DNA from: Thermoplasmata archaeon
GTDB taxonomy: Archaea > Thermoplasmatota > Thermoplasmata > Thermoplasmatales > Thermoplasmataceae
Direction of reading: 5' to 3'
DNA: 27,955 nt
Assembly (NCBI GenBank): GCA_021826795.1
Contig: JAKAYM010000009.1
Location: forward strand, 1-27,955
The position numbers were made by a program, and so were the translations under genes. Positions 15,605-25,333 of this stretch are shown here, one piece after another (position 1 is the first letter of the stretch; each line of letters starts with the position of its first letter). The notes under the pieces are model-generated. The model had not been told where the DNA came from. It was given only the letters and a program-made list of their open reading frames with translations, and made no database searches.

Positions 15605-17065
15605 ATGGGAGTATCATATCCGGTCTGGGATAGTGCAATGTTCGCATATACTATTTCTGCGCATATTTTAATTGTCGCAATAACGTTGGCAATGGCGCTT
15701 TTAATAACAATATCCGAATACATAGCACTGAAAAATAAGAATAAATACTATGAGGCTCTTGCCCACAAGTTGAGTATAGCTCTGGTGATCAATTTCGCCA
15801 TAGGAACTGCGTCAGGAGTTTTCATGGCAGTTGAACTGATGCTGTTCTGGCCAGAATTCATGAAACTGGTCGGTGCTGTAGCAATGATGAGTTTCTATGC
15901 AGAGGTTTTTGCATTCCTAGTTGAATCCATAACCCTTATGGTTTATGTATATTTCTGGGATAACTTTAAAAACAGATGGAACCACTGGCTTGTTTCATGG
16001 GGAGTTTTGCTGGGCACAGGTGCATCAGCATGGCTGATTACTAATGTGAACGCATGGATGAATACACCTACAGGTTCATTCAACATAGCGAAATATATGA
16101 GTACAGGTGTGATATCTGGAGTGACCCCACTGAAAGTTTTCGATGAGCCTTCTACAGGAGCACAGTTATTCCATATGTTCATGGCAATGTACTTTGCAGG
16201 TTCAATGGCACTTTTAGCATATTTTGCATACAAGTATCTAAAGTCAAAGAATGAGGAAGAGAAGAAAATAGACAGGTCTGCAATGAAAGTGTTATCAGTA
16301 ATAGGAATTGTTGATATAATTCTTGTAGGAATAAGCGGTTCTATCGAACTCTCAACTCTTCTTACGCTTGAGCCCCTCAAATATGCTATGATGGAACTCA
16401 ATATGCACCCTGTTATGTCAGGGGCACCTGAACATATATTCGGATTCCTGTCAAATGGAAAACCGGTGGATTTTATACCTCTTGCCGGAATGCAGTCACT
16501 TCTTGCTTATCCATTCACCAAGGGCAATGCAGGCTATATACCTGGACTGTCATCATATCCAACATACACATGGGCCCCATCAGTTATACATATAACACTT
16601 GATCTTATGGTAGGGTTCGGTGTATTGATGGGATTATTCTGGTTTATTGTCCTTGTCCTGAAAATAATGAAGAAGGATGTATTTAACATGAAGTTGATAT
16701 TATATGGATTCATAGGACTTGGATTCCTAGGAATGTTCACCATGGAGGACGGATGGTACACAGCAGAAGTAGGAAGGGTTCCTTATATAATATTGATGCC
16801 ATACAATTCAGCAGGGCAGCCAATAATAGCTGGGCATTACGGTGTAATGACAATAGCAGAGGCTGCTTCAACATCAACTATTGTATGGTATCTCGGAATA
16901 GTCGTAATACTCTTCTATGCAATATTAATACCGTTCACATTCTATTTCAATGCCAAAGTATTAAATCTTTCAAACGTTGAAGATGATCTCAGAAAAGCTG
17001 AAAATGATCTGAACATAACAGGTTCTGGAAAGGATGTAAACAGTGTAAATGCGGGGGCGAGATAA
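15605..17065 (+). CDS. cydA: Cytochrome bd quinol oxidase subunit I
   Basis: A 486-residue, multi-pass membrane protein, the haem-carrying subunit of the bd-type terminal oxidase that oxidises quinol and reduces oxygen to water. From ATG 15605 the haem ligands fall where expected: His20 (His19 in E. coli) and His190 (His186). The proton-channel glutamates align as Glu100 and Glu107. The GRQPW-type motif reads WYTAEVGRVPY, a divergence seen in non-enterobacterial forms. TTG 15596 is an alternative in-frame start. A three-codon frame (ATG TTT GAT TAA) at 15592 ends one base before ATG 15605 and might affect initiation. cydB follows with no gap. No cydX-like gene is visible. Confidence 0.93.
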   Translation: MGVSYPVWDSAMFAYTISAHILIVAITLAMALLITISEYIALKNKNKYYEALAHKLSIALVINFAIGTASGVFMAVELMLFWPEFMKLVGAVAMMSFYAEVFAFLVESITLMVYVYFWDNFKNRWNHWLVSWGVLLGTGASAWLITNVNAWMNTPTGSFNIAKYMSTGVISGVTPLKVFDEPSTGAQLFHMFMAMYFAGSMALLAYFAYKYLKSKNEEEKKIDRSAMKVLSVIGIVDIILVGISGSIELSTLLTLEPLKYAMMELNMHPVMSGAPEHIFGFLSNGKPVDFIPLAGMQSLLAYPFTKGNAGYIPGLSSYPTYTWAPSVIHITLDLMVGFGVLMGLFWFIVLVLKIMKKDVFNMKLILYGFIGLGFLGMFTMEDGWYTAEVGRVPYIILMPYNSAGQPIIAGHYGVMTIAEAASTSTIVWYLGIVVILFYAILIPFTFYFNAKVLNLSNVEDDLRKAENDLNITGSGKDVNSVNAGAR

Positions 17066-18127
17066 ATGTCATTTTCTTATCTTGATGCAAATGGAGTGTT
17101 TATAAAAATTGTGATTGCAGCAATGGTAACATTCCTGCTTTCAGAATTTATTGCTATATTTCCCATATTCAGCAATTATGAGAAGCACAAAACAGTGGTA
17201 TTAAAGCATATAGTCCCCATATGGGAAATAACCGGTACAATGATAGTGTTCTTTGTTGTGGAACTCGAACTTATATACTCCGGACTTATACCGATATCCT
17301 CATACCTGTTTATCCCTGTAATAGGCACTTTTGTAGCCCTGTTAATACTGAGAAATGTGGCTATAATATATGCAGAGTTTATATGGAAAAAGGTTGATAG
17401 CAAACCATTGATGATGTTTTACTCCGGTGCAACATTTATAATGGTTATAGGATTTGTGACTGCTATTGCTGCGCTTCTTGTTGGAAACAGCGTATCTACA
17501 GCTATACCCACATTACCACCACTGATTCATTTAAACATTACAACACTGTCAAAGTCCTATGTAGATTATACAGCACTCCTGACCGCGCCTGTATACTCTG
17601 CGGTCTACTGGGAATTTCTATTCGGTACATTATTCATAGCGTATGGAATGTCCCAGGTATTTTACAGACTTGCAAAGAGAACGAGCTGGATTCCGCTGCT
17701 CACTATAATATTAGGATTATTCCTGAATGTTAATGCGTGGAATGTTGTGGCTACACTTGCGGGTGCTAAATTTATGGGAGACTATATGATTCTGCCTGTT
17801 ATAATCACTCTGGCTGTTCCATTGCTGTATATGGGAAAATCGACAACACACCTGGCATCGTATAAACCATTCTGGTTTGCTGCAGTAACAATTGCTGTAT
17901 TATTCCTGGAACTTCCAATAACCAGAATTGCAGGTGGTGCATACCCCATTAATGCTTTTGCCTCAACAAATTCCATGCAGGCAGCGAATTTCTATCTAAG
18001 CATAATAGGTGGAATATTATTCCTACTGCTCATGATAATGTACGCATTCGTATACAACAGCGGTAAAATATCATTTAACCCAGAAAAAATAGAAAAGGGC
18101 AAGAAGGAAGTTCCGAAGGAAAATTAA
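17066..18127 (+). CDS. cydB: Cytochrome bd quinol oxidase subunit II
   Basis: A 353-residue hydrophobic protein with about eight or nine membrane helices, starting directly after the cydA stop (TAA-ATG) and ending in a basic tail (EKIEKGKKEVPKEN). Position and size identify it as the partner subunit of CydA; sequence similarity to bacterial CydB is weak by eye, as is usual for archaeal forms. It needs CydA for assembly and binds no haem in known complexes. Confidence 0.82.
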   Translation: MSFSYLDANGVFIKIVIAAMVTFLLSEFIAIFPIFSNYEKHKTVVLKHIVPIWEITGTMIVFFVVELELIYSGLIPISSYLFIPVIGTFVALLILRNVAIIYAEFIWKKVDSKPLMMFYSGATFIMVIGFVTAIAALLVGNSVSTAIPTLPPLIHLNITTLSKSYVDYTALLTAPVYSAVYWEFLFGTLFIAYGMSQVFYRLAKRTSWIPLLTIILGLFLNVNAWNVVATLAGAKFMGDYMILPVIITLAVPLLYMGKSTTHLASYKPFWFAAVTIAVLFLELPITRIAGGAYPINAFASTNSMQAANFYLSIIGGILFLLLMIMYAFVYNSGKISFNPEKIEKGKKEVPKEN

Positions 18128-18150
18128 TTTTTTATTTTTAAAATTTTTAA
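18128..18150 (+). terminator. T-tract terminator after cydAB
   Basis: Several T-runs (ATTTTTTATTTTT, AATTTTTAA) begin right after the cydB stop, typical of archaeal termination. The next gene is convergent. Confidence 0.5.
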
Positions 18151-18231
18151 ATGCGTTTTGTTATAATTTCATAATTTTATGATTATTCAAATGTTGTAAA
18201 GAACATACTTCTTGACTATTAAATTATACTT

Positions 18232-19314
18232 TCAGTATTTGCTTATCAGTGTTACAACATCCTCATCATTTACCCGATAATCTAACCCGACCCTGGCCTC
18301 TATCCGCCTGGATGGGCCAGTAATAATGGCATATCTGAATGTGGATATCATTTCCCTGCTGATTTTCCTGCATACATCCCTTACAGTGGCACCTTCACTG
18401 AGTATTAAAGGACGTTCGTAATCCACCTCACCTGCCTTATTTCTCATATATACACGGACCATATCCAGCGATTTATAAATCATATTCTTCATATTTTCCA
18501 GATTGTATCCTGTTTCAGCAGATACCTCTATATAATTTCCGAAATTTTTGAGACGTTTTTTCAGCTGTTCCTCATCATGCGGCATATCTATTTTATTGAC
18601 AACCATGAAGGATTTTATGTATACTATATTTCCCTTGAAAAAATCTATAAGATCGTCCATATCTATGGTTTCCCTGATATATATATCCCCGTTGACAACC
18701 TTGAATTCCTTGGCTATATCCCTGATATCATTGTTATCTATATCCACATTTCTGGGCTTATGGATCCTCAGACCACCATAATTAGTCCTTTTAAATGATA
18801 TATCTTTCCGCTTCCTGTTGAGAACTATTCCCGCCTTGTACAGCTCGGCAACTATCCGTTCAAGTCCCTTGAGCTGTATATCTGTGACCATCACAATCAA
18901 ATCAACATTGCGTATTGTACTTATTATCTCCCTGCCACGCCCTGCCCCAAGAGCTGCGTTATCGATTATACCGGGAAGGTCTAGTATCTGTATCTGGGCA
19001 CCATTGTAATTAAGTGTTCCTGGGATAACAGTAAGTGTCGTGAATTCAAAATTCCCCACAGTACTTTTTTTATTTGTCAGGGCGTTCAGAAGTGAACTTT
19101 TCCCAACATTTGGATAGCCTACCAATGCAAGGGTTGCATCCCCACTTTTTGAAACCGAAAAGCCATAGCCCCCAGATTTTTTATGGGATTCTTCTTCAAG
19201 TTCCAGCTTAGACATTCGGGCTTTGAGCAATCCTATATGCTTTTCCGTTGCCTTATTTTTCTGAGTTTTTTTAATTTCGTCTTCTATTTCCTTTATCCTT
19301 TCCTGTATTGTCAT
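18232..19314 (-). CDS. DRG-type GTPase (Obg superfamily) with TGS domain
   Basis: A 360-residue GTPase. An N-terminal helical, charged stretch (1-48) precedes the G domain: G1 GYPNVGKSS (66-74), G2 threonines in FTTLT, G3 DLPG (112-115) and G4 NKID (240-243). A lysine-rich insertion and a C-terminal TGS domain (about 285-360, RPLILSEGATVRDV) complete the DRG/Rbg architecture. Eukaryotic relatives bind ribosomes and relieve stalling, and a translation role is likely here. Its ATG overlaps the methyltransferase stop (ATGA), so the two are co-translated. Confidence 0.93.
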   Translation of the reverse strand: MTIQERIKEIEDEIKKTQKNKATEKHIGLLKARMSKLELEEESHKKSGGYGFSVSKSGDATLALVGYPNVGKSSLLNALTNKKSTVGNFEFTTLTVIPGTLNYNGAQIQILDLPGIIDNAALGAGRGREIISTIRNVDLIVMVTDIQLKGLERIVAELYKAGIVLNRKRKDISFKRTNYGGLRIHKPRNVDIDNNDIRDIAKEFKVVNGDIYIRETIDMDDLIDFFKGNIVYIKSFMVVNKIDMPHDEEQLKKRLKNFGNYIEVSAETGYNLENMKNMIYKSLDMVRVYMRNKAGEVDYERPLILSEGATVRDVCRKISREMISTFRYAIITGPSRRIEARVGLDYRVNDEDVVTLISKY

Positions 19315-19853
19315 TTTCTCACTTTTAGCTCGTAAAGCATTATAGCTTCAAAATCAAAACTCATTGATGCAATTTTTGTGAATACATAATTTTTATTTTT
19401 ATTTATAAAAGATTCTATATCAGTAAGATCTGATAGTATAAAATAAATATTTCCATTATAGCTAAGAAAGTTTGCTGCCGATTCAAGAAACCTCCCGGTA
19501 ACATCAAATCCGTCTCTCCCTCCTGCCCATTGCTGGCTTTCATATTCCACAGGCAGGTAAGGGGGGTTGAATAGCAGTGTGTCATATTTTCCATGGACAT
19601 TCTGAAAAAGGTCTGATTTTATTATTTCAATATGGACATTGTTTATTTTTGCATTATGCCCTATTAGATCTATGGCATCCTGCGATATATCAACTGCTGT
19701 AACCAAATGGCCACGCAATGCAAGATTAATCGAGATTATCCCGGATCCTGCTCCCATCTCAAGAACATTTCTACCGCAGACGGCATGTTCCATCAATAGA
19801 TAAGTATCCTCTGCTGGTCGATATACATTCTCGGAATAATCAATGTTAACCAT
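19311..19853 (-). CDS. HemK2/Mtq2-like protein-glutamine methyltransferase
   Basis: A 180-residue class I SAM-dependent methyltransferase. Motif I is EMGAGSG (32-38) and the substrate motif is NPPY (96-99), which binds a planar amide or amino group. Small archaeal members lacking the N-terminal domain of bacterial PrmC correspond to eukaryotic HEMK2/Mtq2, which methylates the GGQ glutamine of the release factor. That is the likely role, acting on aRF1. A TATA-like element (ATAAAATATC, 19875-19884) sits 26 nt before the ATG, so the mRNA is probably leaderless. The following GTPase gene overlaps it by 4 nt. A related DNA- or other protein-directed activity is possible. Confidence 0.85.
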   Translation of the reverse strand: MVNIDYSENVYRPAEDTYLLMEHAVCGRNVLEMGAGSGIISINLALRGHLVTAVDISQDAIDLIGHNAKINNVHIEIIKSDLFQNVHGKYDTLLFNPPYLPVEYESQQWAGGRDGFDVTGRFLESAANFLSYNGNIYFILSDLTDIESFINKNKNYVFTKIASMSFDFEAIMLYELKVRK

Positions 19854-19995
19854 TGTTCTTTATAATACTATAGGGATATTTTATTGTTTGGTGTTTGCCA
19901 TTAAAAATACATTTAAATTATTACATTCCCTAAAAACGCTGGTGAAATACCTGAGTTATTCATTGAAAGATCACAGACATACTATTCCGAACAGA

Positions 19996-22683
19996 TCATG
20001 AAGAAATTACATGGGTTGTGCCCTTCTGCTTTACCATTTCGTACGAGGCATCTGCTACAGATATCAATTCACTGTGATGTGTTATCATTATCATTTGGGG
20101 CACAATGTTTTCACCCTTCAATGAATATAGTATTATATCCTTTAGATTGTTCCTGCGATCCTCATCCAGGAAGTTTGTGGGTTCATCCATTATTATAGTG
20201 CTTATTCTGTCCAGTACATATTCTGTAACGGACAACCGCAATGCTATGGCAAGTGCAGTCTTTTCTCCTCCGCTCAGAGATTCCAGTGTCTGCTCCATTG
20301 AATTCTGCGTTACCTTAATATCAAAATTCTCATCGATTGCTATATCATCAAAGTCAAGATTGAATGCTTGCAGGTATTTTCTGGTGAGATTTGTCATGGA
20401 TGTAGAGGCATCCTTCCTTATCATGGACTGTATGCCGTTATAATCAAAGGATTCCCTTATTTTATCCAGCCTGGAGATGGTGTCTATGAGTTTATTATAT
20501 TTATTTGCATCCTTCTGTAGATTTTCCATTGATTGTTTATCCTTGTTTATTCTTTCACTGTAAGTTTCTGCAAGTGTAGTGAGTCTTGTAAATTCATTCA
20601 TTGATTCTGTATGCTTACTATCTGCATTTCTGTATTCTGTATCTACATCTTTATAGCTATTCAATAATATTCTTGTATCTGAAAGTTTCCTTTCTATTTC
20701 ATCTATTGATTTGTTCCTTTCAGCTATCTCATTATTCATGGATTTTATTGTTGCATCCAGTTCCTTTGCCCGGTCTGCATCTGATCTGATAGATTCTATT
20801 TCCTGTGAAATAGAATCTATTTTTTCATATTCCAGGGGATCGGGATCAAATCCGATCTCCTTGAGAATATTACCTGCATCGGTGGATTTAACCGTAATAT
20901 TATCCCTCAATTGTCTGAGCTCATCCATTAATGCGTCAATTTTAATGCCCGATATCATGCCTGTATACATTACATACTCATCTTCGTATTTCTGATTTTC
21001 ATCAAGTTTCTTTGATATTGAATCGTTTTCAGAAGATACGTCAACGTACAACTTATATTCATCATAATTATTTTTCATGTCTTCCTTGAGTCTAAAAATT
21101 TCTTTCTGCAGTGATTCAATATCTGATAGATATGAAACTGCACTATCGAGGTCCCTGCTGTTCAGGCTGTTATACTCATTCTCCATAATTTTTATTTCTG
21201 AATCGAGCTTCTCTTTTTCTACTTTAAGTAGCTCTATGGCCTCAAGTGTTTTTTCTTCCTTAATACGATATTCCTGTGAGATCTCTTCCATATGGTCTTT
21301 TGTAAGAACTGTACCGCACAGAGGGCATTTATTTTTTCCTTTCAATGTTTCCGTATTTTCACGTATCTCTTTTAACAGGTTATTATAATTTACAACCGTA
21401 GATCTGATTTCGGAAATTCTTGATTTTTTGTTCATTATTTTTTCATTGATAGTTTCCTTTTTTTCTACAGAATGCTCCAGATCCTCTAACTTCATGCCGG
21501 TTGAATTCAAAAAATTTTTAATAAATGAATTCTCCGAATCTATACGGCCCTTGACAGATTCCAGTACGTTAGCAAGTTTATTATATTTTTCATGGTTTTC
21601 CCTGAATTTTATGATTTTTCCATTATTTTCACTGTATTTCTGTTTCAACTCAAGATATTCCTGATGGAACTGCGACAGCCCCCTGATTTTTTGGGAATAA
21701 GTATCGTAATCCGCCTTTGAATTTTCAAGTCTTTTAATATCCTTTTCCAGGTTTGAAATATAGGTTTTCTGGATGAAATATTTATTTATTAGGTCTTTTT
21801 TAACATAATAAGGGTTAGATTCCAGTGTCTTTAACCGATCTGTCCTTAACTTCAGCCGATTTATATCTATCTGCAGATTCTTGATACTTGCATTGCGGGA
21901 GTTTATTTCATCTTTATACATGGATATATTTGATTCCATATATTTTATAGATGAACTTATTTCATCCCTCTCTTTAACCTTTACCTTTACTTTTTCAAGT
22001 TTTGTAGCATACTCCTTTACCCTTAATTCTACTCCTGAAAGGATTGTAGAATTTTCAGATTTTTTTGATTCCAGATCGCTGATTTCTGAATTCAGATCGT
22101 TTATCCTGTCTCTTGATCCCTGAAGCAGAGATGCCTGATTCCGGAAATTGCTTATTATGTCCCTTATTTTGTCTGCGCTTCGGGATAAGGATGTTAAGCC
22201 TATGATATCAGAAAATATGGTTTTTCTCTCCTTGGGTGTTCCTGTTATTAGGGAATCCATCTGCCCCTGCTCCACGAAAACAGAATTTTTAAAAACATCC
22301 TTTGATACGTTGAGTATTTTCGTTATCTCTGAATTTACTCCCTCGTACGTTTCAGCTACTATTACATCATCTTTTTTTATATACGCTAATCTCTCGGCGT
22401 TTTTTGCCTTCTTTATACCGAAGTGCCGGTAAACCTCGTAGTGCTCACCATTTATGTTAAAATTAAGGGTTATTTCAAAGTAGGTTTTACCCTTCTTTAT
22501 GAGTTCATTGTTTTTCTCATTATTCCTAGACTCTGCGAAGAGTGCGAACTTTATCGCATCAAGAACGCTTGTTTTTCCGGCCCCGTTTTTTCCTGTTATA
22601 ATATTGATGCCCTGCTCAAAATCTATTTCTGTGTCCTCGTGTGATAGAAAATTTTTAATTTTAATTGATTCTATGATCATCAT
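19996..22683 (-). CDS. rad50: DNA double-strand break repair ATPase Rad50
   Basis: An 895-residue SMC-like ATPase, normal length for archaea. Walker A is GKNGAGKTS (31-39), then the Q-loop VEQGQMD. Two long coiled-coil arms meet at the zinc hook KCPLCG (Cys453, Cys456), and the C-terminal ATPase half carries LSGGEKTALA and IIMDEPTNFLDE. It pairs with Mre11 to tether and process DNA ends. The first ATG (22683) overlaps the mre11 stop. The second ATG (22680) is better spaced from AGGTG and may be the real start. It is the last gene of the repair operon. Confidence 0.96.
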   Translation of the reverse strand: MMIIESIKIKNFLSHEDTEIDFEQGINIITGKNGAGKTSVLDAIKFALFAESRNNEKNNELIKKGKTYFEITLNFNINGEHYEVYRHFGIKKAKNAERLAYIKKDDVIVAETYEGVNSEITKILNVSKDVFKNSVFVEQGQMDSLITGTPKERKTIFSDIIGLTSLSRSADKIRDIISNFRNQASLLQGSRDRINDLNSEISDLESKKSENSTILSGVELRVKEYATKLEKVKVKVKERDEISSSIKYMESNISMYKDEINSRNASIKNLQIDINRLKLRTDRLKTLESNPYYVKKDLINKYFIQKTYISNLEKDIKRLENSKADYDTYSQKIRGLSQFHQEYLELKQKYSENNGKIIKFRENHEKYNKLANVLESVKGRIDSENSFIKNFLNSTGMKLEDLEHSVEKKETINEKIMNKKSRISEIRSTVVNYNNLLKEIRENTETLKGKNKCPLCGTVLTKDHMEEISQEYRIKEEKTLEAIELLKVEKEKLDSEIKIMENEYNSLNSRDLDSAVSYLSDIESLQKEIFRLKEDMKNNYDEYKLYVDVSSENDSISKKLDENQKYEDEYVMYTGMISGIKIDALMDELRQLRDNITVKSTDAGNILKEIGFDPDPLEYEKIDSISQEIESIRSDADRAKELDATIKSMNNEIAERNKSIDEIERKLSDTRILLNSYKDVDTEYRNADSKHTESMNEFTRLTTLAETYSERINKDKQSMENLQKDANKYNKLIDTISRLDKIRESFDYNGIQSMIRKDASTSMTNLTRKYLQAFNLDFDDIAIDENFDIKVTQNSMEQTLESLSGGEKTALAIALRLSVTEYVLDRISTIIMDEPTNFLDEDRRNNLKDIILYSLKGENIVPQMIMITHHSELISVADASYEMVKQKGTTHVISS

Positions 22684-23801
22684 TCCACCTGCATTATTTC
22701 CTTAATGAGACGATAGGATGTTTCACTGTCTTCATTTTTGATTGAATTAAATATGTTTTCAGCAAGAATTGCAGTGTTGTCATCATGGAAATATGCCTTA
22801 AAATAATCCAGAAGTTTTGACATATTCGGCTTAGATTCTATGGTTTTCACCTCTTTTTCGAATACAGGGCCGCGAATTATTACATCTTTCAATGCATTTA
22901 TTTTCATTTTGACCTCTTCACGGTTTGCTTTTCCATGAATTGTTACGGAAATAAGTGGTTCTTTTCTGTTTGTTCTTTCTCTGGACATAATATTGTTTAT
23001 ATCTTCCATATAATTGGCATAATTGGAACTCACCGTATCCTGATATCTTGTGGATTTTAGTTTTATTCTCTCTGCATTGATTATACCGTTATGAATTTCA
23101 ACCAGATTTACGGATTTACCGTTTTTTACAAAGTTTTTTACCTCGTTTGTGCTATTTAAATCCGTTGAACCTGCATATGAAAACACTGGATATCTGTCGG
23201 TTATCAGATGGGAGTCGTGCACATGCCCGAATGCAAGATACTTATAATTTACCGGAAGGTCCTTTGAATCAACTTCACATGCTTCAGCTATTAGATATGG
23301 AGATACTCCCTGATGAGACATTAGAATAGAGTTTTTATACGGTTTTGCTTCCACATCTGCCTTTCTGTACTGTTCAACCAGATTGTTTTTTCTCAGCCCT
23401 TTCATATTTGATATGCCTGATAGTAGTATATCCTCGCCACCATAATTTATTATTATATTCTGAAGACTCTCGGTTCCCAGTAGCTTTACCCCCAGGAAGT
23501 CAAATATTCTGGAGGCCACTTCGTCTGTTCTCTTGGGACGATCGTGATCTCCCATTATAAGGTACATGATCTTGTTTCTTTTATACAATTTTATCATTGC
23601 CTTTTTAAACTCGTTCATTGCACGATTGGATGGGGACCATGTATCGAAGAGGTCACCGGTGTGGACGAAGAAATCAACATTTTCTTCCAGACCAATATCT
23701 ATTGCCTCATTGAATGATTCATAAAAATCTTCTTCGCGCAGGTCCATCATATACTGCTTATATCCGAGATGTGTATCTGATAAATGAAGAAATCTTGCCA
23801 T
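22680..23801 (-). CDS. mre11: DNA double-strand break repair nuclease Mre11
   Basis: A 373-residue calcineurin-like nuclease, the manganese-dependent exo/endonuclease of the Mre11-Rad50 complex. Metal motifs run in order: LSDTHLG (Asp9, His11), HTGDLFD, MGDHDRPKR, MSHQG and FGHVHD. The third is usually GNHD; here Asp replaces the Asn metal ligand. The C-terminal part is the capping and Rad50-binding region. Its ATG overlaps the herA stop (TAATG), with GGTGA just upstream. Confidence 0.95.
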   Translation of the reverse strand: MARFLHLSDTHLGYKQYMMDLREEDFYESFNEAIDIGLEENVDFFVHTGDLFDTWSPSNRAMNEFKKAMIKLYKRNKIMYLIMGDHDRPKRTDEVASRIFDFLGVKLLGTESLQNIIINYGGEDILLSGISNMKGLRKNNLVEQYRKADVEAKPYKNSILMSHQGVSPYLIAEACEVDSKDLPVNYKYLAFGHVHDSHLITDRYPVFSYAGSTDLNSTNEVKNFVKNGKSVNLVEIHNGIINAERIKLKSTRYQDTVSSNYANYMEDINNIMSRERTNRKEPLISVTIHGKANREEVKMKINALKDVIIRGPVFEKEVKTIESKPNMSKLLDYFKAYFHDDNTAILAENIFNSIKNEDSETSYRLIKEIMQVE

Positions 23802-25333
23802 TAAAATTCACCCAGCAGGTCCTTTGTCTTTTTCCTGACCTCTGAAGGATCGCTTCTTTTCCTTACCTCTTCCCTTGCTTCCCTTAAAAGTTCTATTACG
23901 TCAATGTCAGAGCCACCTGCCCGGGTTTCCCTGTCCCTTATTTTAACTATGGCAGGCATCTTCACAATTTCGCCCACTATTATTGCCTCTCCTGTATCAA
24001 GCGATGGAAGATCCGCCATCAGGTATCCTGTGATGTTTTCGCTGCTTTCCAGTATGGCATTCTGATCCGATGGATTTGTAACGCGTAATATTATCTGTGA
24101 ATTGCACTGGCTCAGTACATCCGCATCGATCTTACCGGGACGCTGTGTGATCACAATCAGGAATATACCGAATTTCCTGCCTTCACCGGCTATCTTTTTT
24201 ATCATTCTGGCAATATTACTGTTATTTCTTGGGGGTACAAAGTTATGGGCTTCCTCAATGAATACAAATACAGGATATTTGAATTCCGATGAAAGCTTTA
24301 CATCGTATATGGAACTCAGAACCCTGTATGAAAAGTAATTAGCAAGAAACTGATCCATTCCGGATAAATCCATTACAGACATTTTTCCCGGGCCGAGATA
24401 GTCTGTTATGCCGGTTGTATAGTCCTGGAATATGTCCTTTATTTTACCGAGAAATGCCAGTCTTCCTCTGATCTTTCTGTAATCTTCCTGCGGCAATGAT
24501 TCCGCGGTCTGGAGAAAATCATTAAGATCCTTTTTTCCCTTCATTTTCTTGTATATGTCATCCACAATTGAATTCAAGTTCGTATATCCTTCCTTGATAT
24601 CCATTATGCCCTTTACATCCTCAGGAGTAAGATCACTGAACCTTATTGTGAAATTATTGATTATACCAACGTCGTCATTTGTGTAACGGCCTGTGCTCAA
24701 CGGCGTCCTGAATACGCTTATTCCGTCAGAATATATTTTTCCATCTGTGCCTTTCTTCATGAAAACATAATCCGCATGTGGATCCAGAACTATGATGGAC
24801 GCTCCCTTCTTGAGAAGCTCCTCCATGATTACGGAGGCAGTATGGCTTTTACCAGCACCCGTCTGTGCCAGTATTGCAAGATGCCTTCTGAGTCCATTTA
24901 CATTCAGTGATACTTTCACATTGTTGTCTGGAAGGCTTCCTATATCCAGCGACTCCTCTTCCCTGAATGAGAATACCTGCTGGAGTATTTCGTCTCCAGC
25001 CGGATATACGGGCATTCCGGGTTTGACTATTTCTCTGGACTGCATCAGAAAACCGTTTTTAATTTTACCCAGTATAGTTGAAATGCATATATTGACAAAA
25101 TCGTTGAGCCCGTTGGTAGAATATCTATCAATACTCTGGAAATCCATGTTCTCATTCAGAAGCTCACTTTTTGATACTATTTCCTCTATTCTACCTATCA
25201 CAGTTTCATCATGGATTTTCAGATAAACATATTCCCATTTCTTTATATTGCTGTCATCGGAAATGACAAACTGGAATTTTCCTGATGTATTTTCTCCTAT
25301 TGTATAACCTATTTTAAGCCCTGATTCTTGCAC
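23801..25333 (-). CDS. herA: HerA bipolar DNA helicase/translocase
   Basis: A hexameric HerA/FtsK-superfamily ATPase of 510 residues. An N-terminal HAS-barrel (about 1-100) precedes Walker A LAQTGAGKSHT. A Walker B with paired glutamates reads FVFIEEAHNF, and an arginine-finger region TQRPGKID follows. It pumps DNA into the NurA nuclease during end resection with Mre11-Rad50. ATG 25354 is possible, but the GTG at 25333 is preferred because GGTGA lies 5 nt upstream. This leaves a 20-nt overlap with nurA. Confidence 0.94.
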   Translation of the reverse strand: MQESGLKIGYTIGENTSGKFQFVISDDSNIKKWEYVYLKIHDETVIGRIEEIVSKSELLNENMDFQSIDRYSTNGLNDFVNICISTILGKIKNGFLMQSREIVKPGMPVYPAGDEILQQVFSFREEESLDIGSLPDNNVKVSLNVNGLRRHLAILAQTGAGKSHTASVIMEELLKKGASIIVLDPHADYVFMKKGTDGKIYSDGISVFRTPLSTGRYTNDDVGIINNFTIRFSDLTPEDVKGIMDIKEGYTNLNSIVDDIYKKMKGKKDLNDFLQTAESLPQEDYRKIRGRLAFLGKIKDIFQDYTTGITDYLGPGKMSVMDLSGMDQFLANYFSYRVLSSIYDVKLSSEFKYPVFVFIEEAHNFVPPRNNSNIARMIKKIAGEGRKFGIFLIVITQRPGKIDADVLSQCNSQIILRVTNPSDQNAILESSENITGYLMADLPSLDTGEAIIVGEIVKMPAIVKIRDRETRAGGSDIDVIELLREAREEVRKRSDPSEVRKKTKDLLGEF

